DNA of 64,000 bases from Takakia lepidozioides (taxonomy: Eukaryota > Streptophyta > Takakiopsida > Takakiales > Takakiaceae). The notes under the pieces are model-generated. The model saw only the letters and a program-made list of their open reading frames with translations. It searched no databases and was not told where the DNA came from. Of the stretch, positions 23,701 through 34,661 are shown in pieces (position 1 is the stretch's first letter; each line of letters starts with the position of its first letter). The position numbers and the translations under genes are program-made. The DNA lies in contig CM060733.1 in NCBI GenBank assembly GCA_030704615.1, forward strand, positions 8,248,001-8,312,000. Reading direction: 5' to 3'.

Positions 23701-24262
23701 TGTTGTCGGCCAATCGAGGAGATACCTGGGTGCACAAAATGACAGATTAGGGAAGGACTTGGTGTGAGCAACACCATGGGCAAATTTATATTATCTATCC
23801 GCCTGCTCACATTTTCATTGAGACAAATTTCAGTTTGACACATTTTGGAATTGAATTTGGGATGACCAAGCCTCATTAATGTTAGACAATTTAATTGGTT
23901 TGAACACCATAGGATACCCTTTTTGCTTTAGTGGGCCAGGCTTTGAGGTGTCTTTATGGGCTCTGATAGCTGGTCAATGGAGTTAAGTTTAGGTGCATAA
24001 CTCGTGCAAGACATGCCACATACACAATCTTTTTTAGAATCAACTTTTGTCCTTTATAGCCCCCTCTACTGCTCAGGTTTGGGATGATATGTACACAGAC
24101 TTTGATAATTCATATTAATTAGCCAACTCATTCCAAAATTTTACAATTGATATCACAAACTCATTGTTGAATTGCTAATCTGCTCGTGTAATTTTGGTTG
24201 TAACTGCACCCTTTGAGTGGGCCCCACTGCTTAAATGCTCACATTTGGGTGTAACTACCTTA
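20737..24262 (+). mobile_element. Pogo/jerky-type DNA transposon, about 3.5 kb
   Basis: A pair of inverted repeats (20735-20762 and 24237-24264) encloses a broken DDE transposase gene. The likely TA target duplication, the psq-type DNA-binding domain and the DDE_1 domain all place it in the pogo/jerky branch of Tc1/mariner. The transposase carries several stops and frameshifts, so the copy is dead, though its inverted repeats are still good enough to be mobilised in trans. Confidence 0.8.
21291..23377 (+). pseudogene. DDE transposase, pogo/jerky family, inactivated
   Basis: The frame opens at 21291 with an acidic N-terminus. It then enters a psq-type helix-turn-helix (NWTDVQLQGAMAAVDRGDD...SAALMFGVPATSLRNH, about 21685-21798) that ends at a stop. 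Continuing frames hold a basic CENP-B-like part (21800-22010). The DDE catalytic domain follows, with LILDGHNSHVT (second aspartate, near 22424), LPSHTSHALQPLDV and, after a further stop near 22620, KGLTPHNIAKGFKITGIWP. The tail (DYSKSIIMTSDVYL and a charged helix, 23129-23377) is reached by another frameshift. The order matches jerky-like transposases common in mosses and other plants. It is fully contained in the inverted-repeat element. Confidence 0.8.
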
Positions 24263-24264
24263 TA
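24237..24264 (-). repeat. Right terminal inverted repeat of pogo-like element
   Basis: Partner of 20735-20762 (26 of 28 positions). It ends CTACCTTATA before unrelated flanking DNA. Confidence 0.85.
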
Positions 24265-24444
24265 GGCTGGATCAATGAGCAGGAGGCAGCGACCGGACCA
24301 GACCAGCCGATCCACTTTTAGGACTTCAAATTTATTTTCATATACAGATTGGTTATATAATCCTCTCCTCTCTTAAATCCTTACAGCAAGGTTAGGATCA
24401 GTGAGCAGAGGCAAGGACCGGAGGGTGGATCCACTTCTCATCTA

Positions 24445-24538
24445 CAGATTATATAATCACCCTTGCGCGCTGCACCTTTCTAGGATTTGAACTCAAACAA
24501 CTACATTGTCTTTCAGATTTCCCAGCCGTTGCACTAAC
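24445..24538 (-). mobile_element. tRNA-like SINE head, minus strand
   Basis: Read on the minus strand, a box-A-like TAGTGCAACGGCTGGG is followed about 30 bp later by a box-B-like AGTTCAAATCC (near 24485-24495), the spacing of an internal pol III promoter. No cloverleaf closes well enough for a functional tRNA, so a SINE or tRNA relic is preferred. It directly abuts the small inverted-repeat element at 24539-24712. Confidence 0.45.
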
Positions 24539-24712
24539 GTAAAGAACTGCCCGAGAATTGCGCTGTGTATATTTAGGCGCCTTACATGGCGCAATCTCCA
24601 CTCTCACAAACAGTGATGTAAGATCACTCCTCTTTTGCCGCAAGAGCCTTACGAAACCGTAAGGCTACACTTCCATTTTTTAATTTAATTGAATTCTCGG
24701 GCAGTTCTTTAC
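24539..24712. mobile_element. Small inverted-repeat element (MITE)
   Basis: A 174-bp element has perfect 21-bp terminal inverted repeats at 24539-24559 and 24692-24712, each reading GTAAAGAACTGCCCGAG from the outside inwards. It has no coding capacity. No clear target duplication was seen, so its superfamily is unknown. An internal short hairpin (CCTTACG / CGTAAGG) lies near 24648-24665. Confidence 0.75.
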
Positions 24713-24850
24713 ACAAGAGAAGGGCCGATGTGTCGGGCCCTCCATCACTTTCGAGACCTGGGCCTCAGCCCTCAAATGATGGAAGGCCCTCCACTCAGCC
24801 CTTCTCCTATTTATAACGCACTTTGTATAGGGTAAAGCCCAGGACGGGGC

Positions 24851-24913
24851 CTTCCTGAAATAAGGGGCCCGCCACCCAGGCGGTAGCCAAGTGCGGCCCC
24901 TAGTTTCAGGAAG
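24851..24913. repeat. Foldback repeat
   Basis: CTTCCTGAAATAAGGGGCC at 24851-24869 pairs with 24895-24913 with two mismatches, leaving a loop of about 25 bp. It lies in a GC-rich block (24820-24950) that looks like part of a larger decayed element. Confidence 0.65.
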
Positions 24914-25335
24914 ACCCCTGCGAGGGCCTCACCCGGCGTAAGGAAATAGGCTCAAATTTCTTTATGAACAGACGGTTTGGATTAATTTTCATCTACGGCC
25001 GGCCACGATTGCTTCGCCTAGATGGCATTATGAGGAGGAAGAGGAACCTCAGGGGGCGTAAGGTGCCTTAAGGTACCCTCCACATACACTAAGAAATTTG
25101 AGCCAGCTCTGTACTGTACTCTGTACGCTATGTCGCTCTTTGTATTTTGACCACGTCTGGCATCCTAACAGTCGGCCCTTATGCTAAAACCTTCCGGCAT
25201 CGACTGCCTGTGGAGCGCCACGTGTGGGACCTTCCGCTTGCAGTACCACCTTCCTCTTCCGGTGCAGTGGGAGGCTGAGCGAGACACGTGGGCCAATCGG
25301 ACGCCATGTCCGGGAATGCCCGGGCCGGGCATTTC

Positions 25336-25605
25336 CAGGCGTTCGGCACAGCCATTCTTTTAGTGGCGAATAATCGCCAGATTTCGACCAAAAACAAATC
25401 GAATATTCCGTCGCAAATCCACTGTTTTTTCATGGAAAATTTCTCCAAATAAAAAATAAATTATGGATGAATTCGCCAACCATGGATGATGTGTATGGAT
25501 GATGGTACATAGGTGGATGAATTACAGTGGATGAACAGAATAATTCGCTATTTCCTGCAAAACTCTGTAGCCACTTGTGCTGTTGTCCAAATTCCTTAAG
25601 AAAAA
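25336..25605 (+). repeat. Dispersed repeat, copy 2
   Basis: Second copy of the repeat at 20156-20427, same orientation and roughly three-quarters identical. It is followed at 25730-25746 by GGTGGGGATTTGACAGC, the exact reverse complement of the motif that precedes copy 1. Confidence 0.75.
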
Positions 25606-26678
25606 CACTGTTCGGGCCGGCGCCCCTCGGCCCCCAGCATTCCCCCTCACGAACAATGGTTGTAAGGACAATTCAGTTTTTTAATTGTTCAATCTCAGAC
25701 AGGCCATCGGGCGTGCGCCGTAGAGAGTAGGTGGGGATTTGACAGCGGGCCCCGCCAAAGGCCTCTCCCTTGGCGGCTATGGTACTTGCTGTACCCCTAG
25801 CCTCCCAGGGGGCGGCCATCCTCGCACGCGTGTCATCAACTCTTATCCTCAGTGCTGGAGTGCATCCCCTTGGAAAAGTAGCCCCTTGGCTAAACGATGG
25901 CGAAACTGAAAACCTCTCTTGGCTGAGCTAAAACCTGGCTCTCCGTTTTGGCCCCTCAAAATTGCCACATGTGCATGCAGCAGTGCCACATAGACTCGGA
26001 AAGTTTTCAAGGTCTAAACCATCCAAAGGCCAAAACCTGAAATTAGTCCAATCATCGACCACCATTACATTTCGGCAGCTCGTTTGCTGTGTCTAAACTT
26101 GGAACACGGCGTCATGTGTTCCCTATTCGGTGTCACGTGGAAATATCCCATCCGCGTTCCCGGTTCCCTCCTCATGTCGGAAGGACTTAGTCGGACCTTT
26201 GACCTGAATAGTCAGAAATGTCCATCGACGGCTATAGCTCGAGTGGAGGTATAGCCATGTGGACAAAGCGGCGAAACGCTGGCCGCCTTTGGCAAAACCA
26301 CCACAGACTTGACACAAGTCAAATTTGTTAAGCGAGTCCTAAAAAACGTGTGAGCTCAGAAAACAATCCGCCGGCTCGTGGACTGCTTCTCTTCAACCGT
26401 CCCCTTGCGCGTTGCAAGCGAGATGGTGCTATAATAAGATGTAATTTTGCAGAAGAAGAGTCGAGGAGGAATTGAGAGAAAGTAAGTATAAGTAGGAGTT
26501 CTGTGGAAAGAGAGAATCTGCATCACGGAAAAACGCTGTGTTTGTGCGGACATAGAGGCACAGGGGGGTTCTAGATTGAGGTGCAGCTCGAAAGCTTGGA
26601 AAAGAAAGAGAGAGAATTCCAACAGCAGCTTCAGTGGGAAATCGAGTGGTTCTGCGAAGGGATATCTGTTGAAAGAAG
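25606..26678. other. Upstream region of the P450 gene
   Basis: No coding sequence was recognised. The last few hundred bases should contain the promoter and 5' untranslated region of the P450 gene, with a GA-rich stretch at 26590-26620, but I could not place a confident TATA box. Confidence 0.4.
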
Positions 26679-28333
26679 ATGGAGTTTTCAATTGCAAACC
26701 GGACAAGTAATTATGTTCAGGAGGAGAGTCCTGTTCTAGAGCAGGTCACCAGTGCAGCGTTTTACCAGCTAGAAACGGTGCTACAATTCATCCTGAGCGC
26801 ACTCTTTGTCTCGGTGGCCAAGCTTTTGTTCGAGAGGCTGCATGCCTGCACGCCCATCAGGCTCCCCCCGGGGCCATCAGCGTGGCCAATTCTAGGTCAT
26901 GTTTCCCTCCTGGGCAGCCAGCCACACCGGGCTCTACACAACCTTGCCAAGAAATATGGGGGAATTATGCATTTACATTTAGGATCTCTGCCCCTCGTTG
27001 TCATCTCCACTGCAGCAGCTGCAGAAGAGTTTTTCAAGATCCACGACACGGCTTTTGGAGCGCGCCCATCGTCCATGGCTCGCGCATTCCTCACCAACAA
27101 TCTGCGAAACTTTTTCTGGGCGCCCTATGCTGCCTATTGGCGGCACTTGCGAATGATGCTGGTAAGCACACAATGCTCTCAGTGGTCTGGGCACCTACTT
27201 TAGACTGTTCTATTCCGGACGAACATTCTGTCCCGAAATATACTGATTTTGGTGAGGATAGCAGCAGAACTGGTTCATGTTGAACCTGTGCACAACATTG
27301 CAATTTACACCGGAAGACTACCTCACTTATATCGGAGCAAATTACTCGACAAGAAGGGAAACAGAAAATGAACAAAAAACAGAGACTTGCTTCACCTTAC
27401 CAAATGTGCAATCCCCTCTACGTCGATAGGCAAGACAGAGTAAGAGACGGACGGGCAAGGGACTAGGTTCCAAAAGGGGAAGACCTGCAAAGCCCACGAT
27501 CGATATTCTGCTCAACGGCGATAGTGCATTCAAGCTGAATGAATTTTAGATTGTCTGGACATATATGGCCCGACCAAAATCTAAATTGTATTGAACTAGC
27601 TCGTCTTTGAGTTTTCCTGCTCGAGAGTACTGAATCCAAGTGTATAATGCTGTGCATTGTGCAGGACATGACTACCTCTGCACTTGACACGACCTCGACC
27701 ACTGGAATGGAAGGCGCAATAGTGGAGCTCTTGCGCCACCCGGATGCGATGAAGAAAGTCCAAGCCGAATTGGACGCTGTGGTGGGTACAGAACGACCAT
27801 TGGAGGAATCTGACATTCCCAACCTCCCCTATCTCCAAGCTGTTGTAAAGGAGGCCTTTCGTCTCAACCCCCCAATGCCCTTGGCCCTGCCACACGAGTC
27901 AACTGAGGAATGCCTAATCGCAGGCTATGATATACCAGCCAACACAGGCCTGTTCATCAACATCTACGCAATTCAAAGAGACCCGGCCGTGTGGGATCGA
28001 CCCAACGAGTTCGACCCAGACAGATTCCTGGACATTCACCCCGCGATGGACATGCAAGGCCAGGACTTCCAGTTGATGCCCTTCGGAGCAGGCCAACGCC
28101 AATGTCCCGGAACCAAACTCGCAATTCTGTCTGTTCACATGGGCTTGGCTAGACTCCTCCATGCTTTCGACATCTCTCTCCCACACCAGCAGGATCCCAG
28201 AGACTTGGACATCTCTGACAACTTCTTCAATAGCAGTCCTGGATCACAACCACTGCAGCTGCAGAAACATCCACGCTTGCCTTGCCACCTTCACTCAAGA
28301 ATTACTCGTAGAGATACATACACAGACCTGTAG
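26679..28333 (+). pseudogene. CYP71-clan cytochrome P450 lacking its central third
   Basis: Two exons fit perfectly: 26679-27161 (161 codons) and 27665-28333 (222 residues plus stop), joined in phase 0 through a 503-bp intron with GT/AG ends. Exon 1 has an N-terminal membrane anchor (about residues 35-50), the proline hinge PPGP (63-66) and the helix-C WRHLR (154-158). Exon 2 starts in the I helix (ALDTTSTT), then has the K-helix KEAFR (E224, R227), FDPDRF and the haem loop FGAGQRQCPG with cysteine 308. The 383-residue product is about 130 residues short of a normal plant P450. Helices D to H, with substrate recognition sites 2-3, are absent, and no coding sequence for them lies in the intron. 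Monooxygenase activity is therefore unlikely. Substrate cannot be guessed. Confidence 0.8.
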
Positions 28334-28501
28334 CTGATCTTAGATCTTAGATCTTAGATTCTAGAGCAATTAAGTTAGATCTTCCACACAAATCAATTCT
28401 TTGTGGTCATCCAAGATGACCACCCTACATGTACATATCAGAGTTCATCGTCATCAATTCCACCATCTCTTCACGGCCATCATTCTCTTCAAAGCTCTTG
28501 C

Positions 28502-28794
28502 AAAAACACTGTTGCAGCTCCTTGGTCTGCCTGCCCAGTTTCTTTTCCTACTTCGTCGATCCTCGTCTCTCTTTCGTCCACGTGATCAGAGAACGAACGA
28601 TACAAAACACGTGGAAAAAGATGACGGACGACAACGTACTGACTAAAAAACACTGTTGCAGCTCCATCGTCTGCCTGCCCATTTTCGTTTCCTACTTCGT
28701 CGATCCTCGTCTTCTTTCCGTCCACGTGATCAGACAACGAACGATACAAAACACGTGGAAAAAGATGACGGACGACAACGTACTAACAGCGCGT
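28502..28794 (+). repeat. Tandem duplication of about 145 bp
   Basis: 28502-28645 and 28646-28794 are two head-to-tail copies, about 90% identical. Each contains CCACGTGATCAGA and AACACGTGG, which are G-box (CACGTG) sequences, and ends GACGGACGACAACGTACT. The pair lies between the P450 stop codon and the KCS gene. Confidence 0.85.
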
Positions 28795-29270
28795 TAGTCA
28801 ACGTACGCGGAACCACAAAGCGCACGCCAGTACAGGGTGCGGCAACAAACGGACGGGAGGCATTAAATCCACGTCAGGACGCCACGTACTGGGAGCATTA
28901 TTTTGTGAATTAGATCATTATTAGTGTGAGCTGGTCACGAGGCGAGGCTCTCGGACAGGCGGATGAATAAGCCCTTCACCGCTCGCAGTCTGTGGATGAC
29001 ACACCTACTCATTCGTCCGTTGGGGCCTAGTCATTAAGACGCTGACTGGTAACTCGACCTAACCGGGCTCTGTTAGGCCCAGTTAGGGTCGGTTAGGGTC
29101 TAAAGTTAGCAAGCAGCGTTATGAGCCCCCCCGCAACGTGACATCACACTTAATTATTGCTTCTTTTTTATTCGGTCACACGTAGAAATATGGGATCAAT
29201 TTTTAGAGAGTCATTGATTTATGGGGGTTGGGCGAATGCAATAAGTGCAGCGGCGCTGCACACTCTTCAA

Positions 29271-29274
<4 letters not shown>

Positions 29275-29306
<32 letters not shown>

Positions 29307-29318
29307 CTGTCTCTCTCG
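29275..29318. repeat. CT microsatellite in KCS leader region
   Basis: A (CT)n tract of about 14 units plus interrupted repeats. It lies in the probable 5' untranslated exon of the KCS gene, where CT-rich leaders are common in plants. Confidence 0.9.
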
Positions 29319-30025
29319 ATCTGTCTGCGTGTCTACAATTCTCCGGCACAGCTCGGTACGAGGCGCAGATTTCGTGTTATTGCGGGTTTACAGTGCGTGG
29401 AGTTGTGGCTGTTCGGATTGCGTTGTCGCAGGCCTGGGTAAGCTTTTCTCTCAGACTGTCTGTCAGTGTGGTTGTCGATTGTTTCTGTCTGAAGTGTCTG
29501 TGGGGCTGGGGGGTGTCTGAGTGTGTTCGAGAATACTTCTCGTTGGTGCTGGACGAGGATTTCAGGACTGAAATTTGAGTTGATCGTATTGTGCATTCGT
29601 CTCAGGGATGAGGAGTTTGCAAGAGGAAATTTCTTGATACTTATGCACTCAGCAAGTTTGCAGTTTGGCTCTTGATTGACTCTTTGGGTGGCTTGTGTAG
29701 GGGTAGCTCGAATCCGAGGTGAAGGAAGGTGGAGTTGATAAGTGGTCTTATTGGTTGAAAGCACTTGCACCCCCTCTGCGGGGTGAGAGAAAGATAAGCG
29801 GGTTTGCAAATGTGACTTAAAGACGATTGATTTGTTGGCTCTCTGTATTGGCAGTGGCAAGACGATGACCGTCCTGTAGGAAGACATACGTCAACTTGAG
29901 AAAAGCTTCGAGTTTGGTCTGTTATATGACGTATTAACGGGGAGCTCAAGGCTCAGAAAGGGTTGGTCGTAAAGCTCGGGTTTTTCAGGGAAAATTTTGG
30001 GAGGAACTAGGTTGGTTGGCTTGAA

Positions 30026-33000
30026 ATGGAGCGGGAGGAAGAAAGCTTGTCCACCGAGATAGTGGCAAAGGGAGTAAAGGATTCGGGTCCACATGCAGGC
30101 TTCTTCACAATCTCAGTTCGCGTGCGGCGCAGACTTCCTGACTTTCTTCAATCGGTTAACCTCAAGTATGTCAAACTGGGTTACCAGATTCTGATAAGCC
30201 ATGCTATTTACCTATCCATTATCCCATTGTTAATACTGGCGGCAAGCGCCGAGGTCGGATCTCTCGGGAAGCAAAATTTGGGGCAGCTGTGGGAGCATCT
30301 CCAGTTCAATTTTGTGAGCATTTTGGGGTGCTTTTGGGCGCTCGTGCTCATCGCAACAATCTACTTCCTGTCGCGGCGGCGCGCAGTATACCTTGTCGAT
30401 TTTGCATGCTTCAAACCTGACGATGAACTGCGTGTGACTAAGGAGATCTTCATCAATAATTCTACATTGTCTGGCAAGTTCAACGAGAAAAGTCTGGAGT
30501 TCCAGAGAAAGATTTTGGAACGATCGGGTGTAGGACAAGAGACGTATTTTCCAAGATCAATACTTGCACTTCCGGCCTACCCATCAATGCAAGAGGCCCG
30601 TTTGGAGGCAGAGATGGTGATGTTTGGGGCGCTTGATGAGCTGTTTGAAAAGACAAGAGTCAAACCCAAGGACATAGGTATTTTGGTTGTAAATTGCAGC
30701 CTGTTTAACCCAACGCCTTCCCTTTCTGCAATGATTATCAACCACTACAAAATGAGAGGTAGCATTAGGAGCTCCAACATTGGAGGCATGGGATGCAGCG
30801 CCGGCGTTATTGCCGTTGATCTCGCCAAGGACTTACTTCAGGTCAGTGTCTTTTGGAGCTTCATAGGTGGTACTTCCAATTCCTGCATTTGTCAAGTGCT
30901 TTAGTTAAATGTTTTGGAGTGTTATCCTGAAACTGGTGTCCTTCTGTGGTTGGATCGTTTTTTTACTACAAATCTGCCAGTCGAAAGTGGCCCTAAGGTC
31001 TGTATGCAGACCCGTGAGCCTTCACTGTACTGACTCTTCCTTTTGGTGGACCCACTTCCCCTGGATGTTTGAAGTTTCTTTCCTTAATTCTTAGACAACT
31101 GTGGTATTGGTGAGGCTTTCTTATTAGCTACTGGCTTCCCAGATGTGACTTGTATGCCGCCTAGCTTCACAAGCTTGGTAAAATGAGCACATCTGGGCAT
31201 CTGGATAGAGTGCAGTGTCTCCCATTGATAGGAGTTGTTTCCCGGTAGCATATCGAATAGCAGGCCCTCACCAATGACTGTGGCAACTATAACACGCACC
31301 CAGCTGAAATTTTGTCTGTGGTCATTTCATAGTTCCAGATCTTCAAGCCCTTTTGGTTCCCCTCCAACATACAGAAAGTTACTCAATATTCCATCTCTCG
31401 AGGAAGTGTTAGTCCGCTGTCTTGAATTGTAGTGAAGTGTGGATGTGCTACTCTGAGTGTGACAATCGTCTTACCTTTTGCTCCCTCTCTTTAGAAGATT
31501 TAATATCTGTAAACCTGCAACATCTGCATCAATACTTGAGCGACCAGAGGGAGGCTGCCCAAGTCCAAGATTACTGACGAAACTAACTGTTGAATCTCTG
31601 GTTTCCTGCATCAAAAATTCACAGGCCTAGTAATGATTCTATATCATGGTATCCACGTCATCTTCTCTGCATCTGTAGAGTTTAAAAATTCTTTTAACAA
31701 ATGGCTAAACTTCGTTTTCCTTGTCAATTACCAGGTGATCCAAAGGTTATCCAATGTCTGAGAACTACAGAATCTCTTCTTGGCCTGAGCCTATTCATCC
31801 AAATGCTACTTCATGTCTTCGGTGGTGTGGACTGCATACCCTTCTTATCTCAATTCTTATCTGAATGAGTAGACTGCTGCTGATGGGAAGCCTTGGTGGT
31901 CTACTCCTGTGCAGGTACACCGGAACACCTATGCAATCGTAGTGAGCACAGAGAACATCACATTGAACTGGTATTCTGGGAACAATCGGGCAATGTTGGT
32001 GTCTAACTGCCTTTTCCGCATGGGGTGCGCGGCAATCCTTCTCTCCAACAAGGGTAAGGAGAGAAAGAGAGCGAAGTACGAACTCCAACACACCGTGCGA
32101 ACTCACAAGGGTTCAGATGACCGGAGCTATGGGTGTGCATTTCAAGAAGAGGATGAGAACCGGAACATAGGAGTATCCCTCTCCAAAGATATCATGGAAG
32201 TAGCAGGAGAGGCATTGAAAGCTAACATTACAACTCTTGGTCCTCTGGTTCTGCCACTTTCAGAACAACTCATGTTTCTGAGCACACTGATTGCTCGCAA
32301 GCTTTTTAAAGTGAAGATTAAACCATACATTCCTGACTTTAAGCTGGCATTTGAGCATTTCTGTATTCATGCGGGTGGGCGTGCGGTGCTAGATGAGTTG
32401 GAGAAAAACTTGGATCTAACAGAACTGCACATGGAGCCATCAAGAATGACTCTATACAGGTCAGTTTTGCTTAGTTACATGCTGTGGGAGAATATAATGT
32501 TGCATTTGCAGTGAGTATGATGTTTCTAAATGCAAATGCAGCACTCATAGGTTGTAAATCTAGCTTGGTAGGCACTTGTTGGAACTGCTTCCTGAAGGGT
32601 GGACTGTAATGAGGATGTAGAGGGAATAGACATTCCCATTTGAGAGCCTATGGACTAGCGGTGGAATCCTGGATCATGCAGCCCAATTTGAGTAGGATAT
32701 ATTCTGAAGTTTCCTACAGCTACATGTGACATTTGCTGAGTCCATGGAAGGTACTGCAGCAAGGAGGTGAAGGCCTCCAACTGCAATTGGCAAGATCTTG
32801 AGATACCAGTAGCCTAGTTATATGTAAATGAATACCTGCATTTTGACAAGATCAAGGGCATGTGACTAGAGTCTCGAAGGTCCTTACGCAACAGGCTAAG
32901 TGGGATGCAGGTTTGGGAATACCTCCAGCAGTTCACTTTGGTATGAGCTAGCCTACACTGAGGCCAAAGGACGGATGAAGAAAAGAGATCGTGTATGGCA

Positions 33001-33142
33001 GATTGCATTTGGAGCAGGCTTCAAGTGTAACAGTGCAGTTTGGAGATGTCTTCGCAATATCAAGCCCCCTGAGCGCAGCCCTTGGGCTGACTGCATTGAC
33101 AGGTTTCCTGTGCAGGTGCCTGTTTTCGAATCCATAAAGTAG
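30026..33142 (+). CDS. 3-ketoacyl-CoA synthase (KCS), three exons
   Basis: Exons are 30026-30841, 31915-32459 and 32911-33142, giving 530 residues, a normal length. KCS condenses malonyl-CoA with acyl-CoA in the ER membrane, the rate-setting step of very-long-chain fatty acid elongation for waxes, cutin-like polymers and sphingolipids. Two membrane segments lie at about residues 50-75 and 94-116. The catalytic triad is present: Cys257 in [10 protein letters not shown], His424 in CIHAGGR and Asn457 in FGNTSSSS. The His-Asn spacing of 33 matches FAE1. The GFKCNSAVW block is also present. The second intron splits an arginine codon (AG/G) just before the catalytic Asn. The start is the first ATG of an open frame whose N-terminus fits the family. 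A 5' untranslated intron (donor near 29438) is likely. Which of the many KCS subfamilies it belongs to cannot be told. Confidence 0.95.
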
Positions 33143-34547
33143 ATCTGTTGTCAACTTGTTTGATAGTTCTTACTGTAAGATATTCAAGATTTGTCATCTG
33201 CAAGACTTGAGGTCTAATGAAGACCTTTCTTCTTTCATTTGTCACTCATTCTGAATTTTCTTTTGTCGCCTTGGCCCGGGAGGGAGTATTAAATGTCCTT
33301 CTTTCACAAGAGGATCAGAAATGCTTGGCTACTTCTGTGCATGAGACTTTGACTCTTAGACTATCCCTTGAGCTTGGGAAGGGATAGGGCTGCTTGTGTA
33401 GGGCCCGGGCTCTTTCTTTCTTGTTTCTTTCTTTCTCGTCCCATAAGTCTTTAAGCTTTCCACGGAAGTTATAAAGTACAATCTCATATCATTTCATTTC
33501 TTGCATTCTTCATCAGACAGAACTTTTTCTGGTCCCATTAGGCTCTCCAGTTGGATATGAAACCTCAACTTTTGCCCTCAAACTAGCATTTGTACCAAGA
33601 GGATATATGGTCTCGGGGTATGGCCACAAACATGTCACAACCCCACTGTGACAGTTCATGAATGAGTGGGCTCAATTCAAGTGAAGTGCTACATGTCAAA
33701 GACCTTTCACATGGTAAAGTCCAGTTTTGAGAGAAGAGAGATGTGGGGAGCTGTTGGCATTGCATTGCTAAACCTTTCATTGCTGCAACAGCACGCCCTG
33801 CTTGGATACAGCAAGAGAGGCTTATTCCATTTACGTGCAGGGTGCAAGTCCGTGCATAGCATAGCACAGCATTGTTTTGTAGGCCATACAAATCTGCCAC
33901 TCGTGAATTGAATGAAAACAAATACAAACTTTCCAACTGCAACACAATTATGAGTGATGCACTGATGTACCTGTCGAGTGGTGAAATTTCAACCCACAAT
34001 TGTACGTTCAACTGCACTGGTGCACAGTTGTCAATCATGGTCGGATCTTCCAGCGAACATACAGGAAGCTTTAAGTACTCATGCTCCATAGTCTGCCTCT
34101 TCTCCACTTCCACTTTCCCAGAAAGGCTGAGGTGCTTAGTCTGGCCAAATATCCATGCATAGAAGGAAATTGGCAGCCGCTAGCGTACGAGAGCTGATGT
34201 CCTACACCATCTTCAACCTGTGACACAACAGCAGCAGGCAATGGAGTATGCCACGTAGATGGATAGTTCGAACTCCAGGCGGACCTCACCTGAGGCAATC
34301 TGAAGCATAGTGCTGCACACAGATCACCCCACAATACTTCATAGGTTCACCTTCACACAGGTCACCCCGGGCTCCATCCTTTTGGTCTATATTGTAAAGG
34401 GGTTTGGAAGTGTGTTTCGGATTTCGATTCCAAAGCTCGCATGCCAAGGCGGCCATTTTTTACACCAGGATTAAGCAAAACGCACAGACACTGCGCAACT
34501 TGATTGTCCACACACGTGAGCGCCCACTGTCATGCAAGTTCAGCTAT
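33143..34547. other. No gene recognised
   Basis: Region downstream of KCS. ORFs such as 33583-34113 (-) show no motif and do not fit splice signals; a 3' untranslated region of KCS presumably occupies the first few hundred bases. Confidence 0.35.
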
Positions 34548-34661
34548 TCACGTCATTAATTTGTTTCCTGTTGAGTCGTCCGTGAGTTCTTCGACTCCAC
34601 CAGGTCTAGGAAGCTCATTGATGTCACGGTGCCAGAGGTAATTCTTGGCCTCAATTCGAAC
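34548..34661 (-). CDS. Possible last exon of an unrecognised gene
   Basis: On the minus strand a strong acceptor (TTTGTAG/G) is followed by 37 codons and a stop (RIEAKNYLWHRDINELPR near the start, then an acidic tail). The composition is unlike chance translation. A possible partner exon lies at about 35200-35340 on the same strand (RAEPRLGWKWISSSERNSW in one frame), but I could not join them with certainty. Function unknown. Confidence 0.3.
   Translation of the reverse strand, partial: VRIEAKNYLWHRDINELPRPGGVEELTDDSTGNKLMT

Noticed and set aside
24445-24540. Possible tRNA gene on the minus strand
   Set aside because: Box A- and box B-like words are present, but the acceptor and anticodon stems do not pair, so a SINE relic is the better reading.
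29228-29578. Serine/leucine-rich ORFs across the CT microsatellite
   Set aside because: The composition comes from the (CT)n repeat, and no motif is present. More likely an untranslated leader of the KCS gene.
26679-33142. P450 and KCS as a biosynthetic gene cluster
   Set aside because: The P450 lacks its catalytic centre, the genes are only two, and no further pathway enzyme lies nearby. Proximity alone is not evidence.
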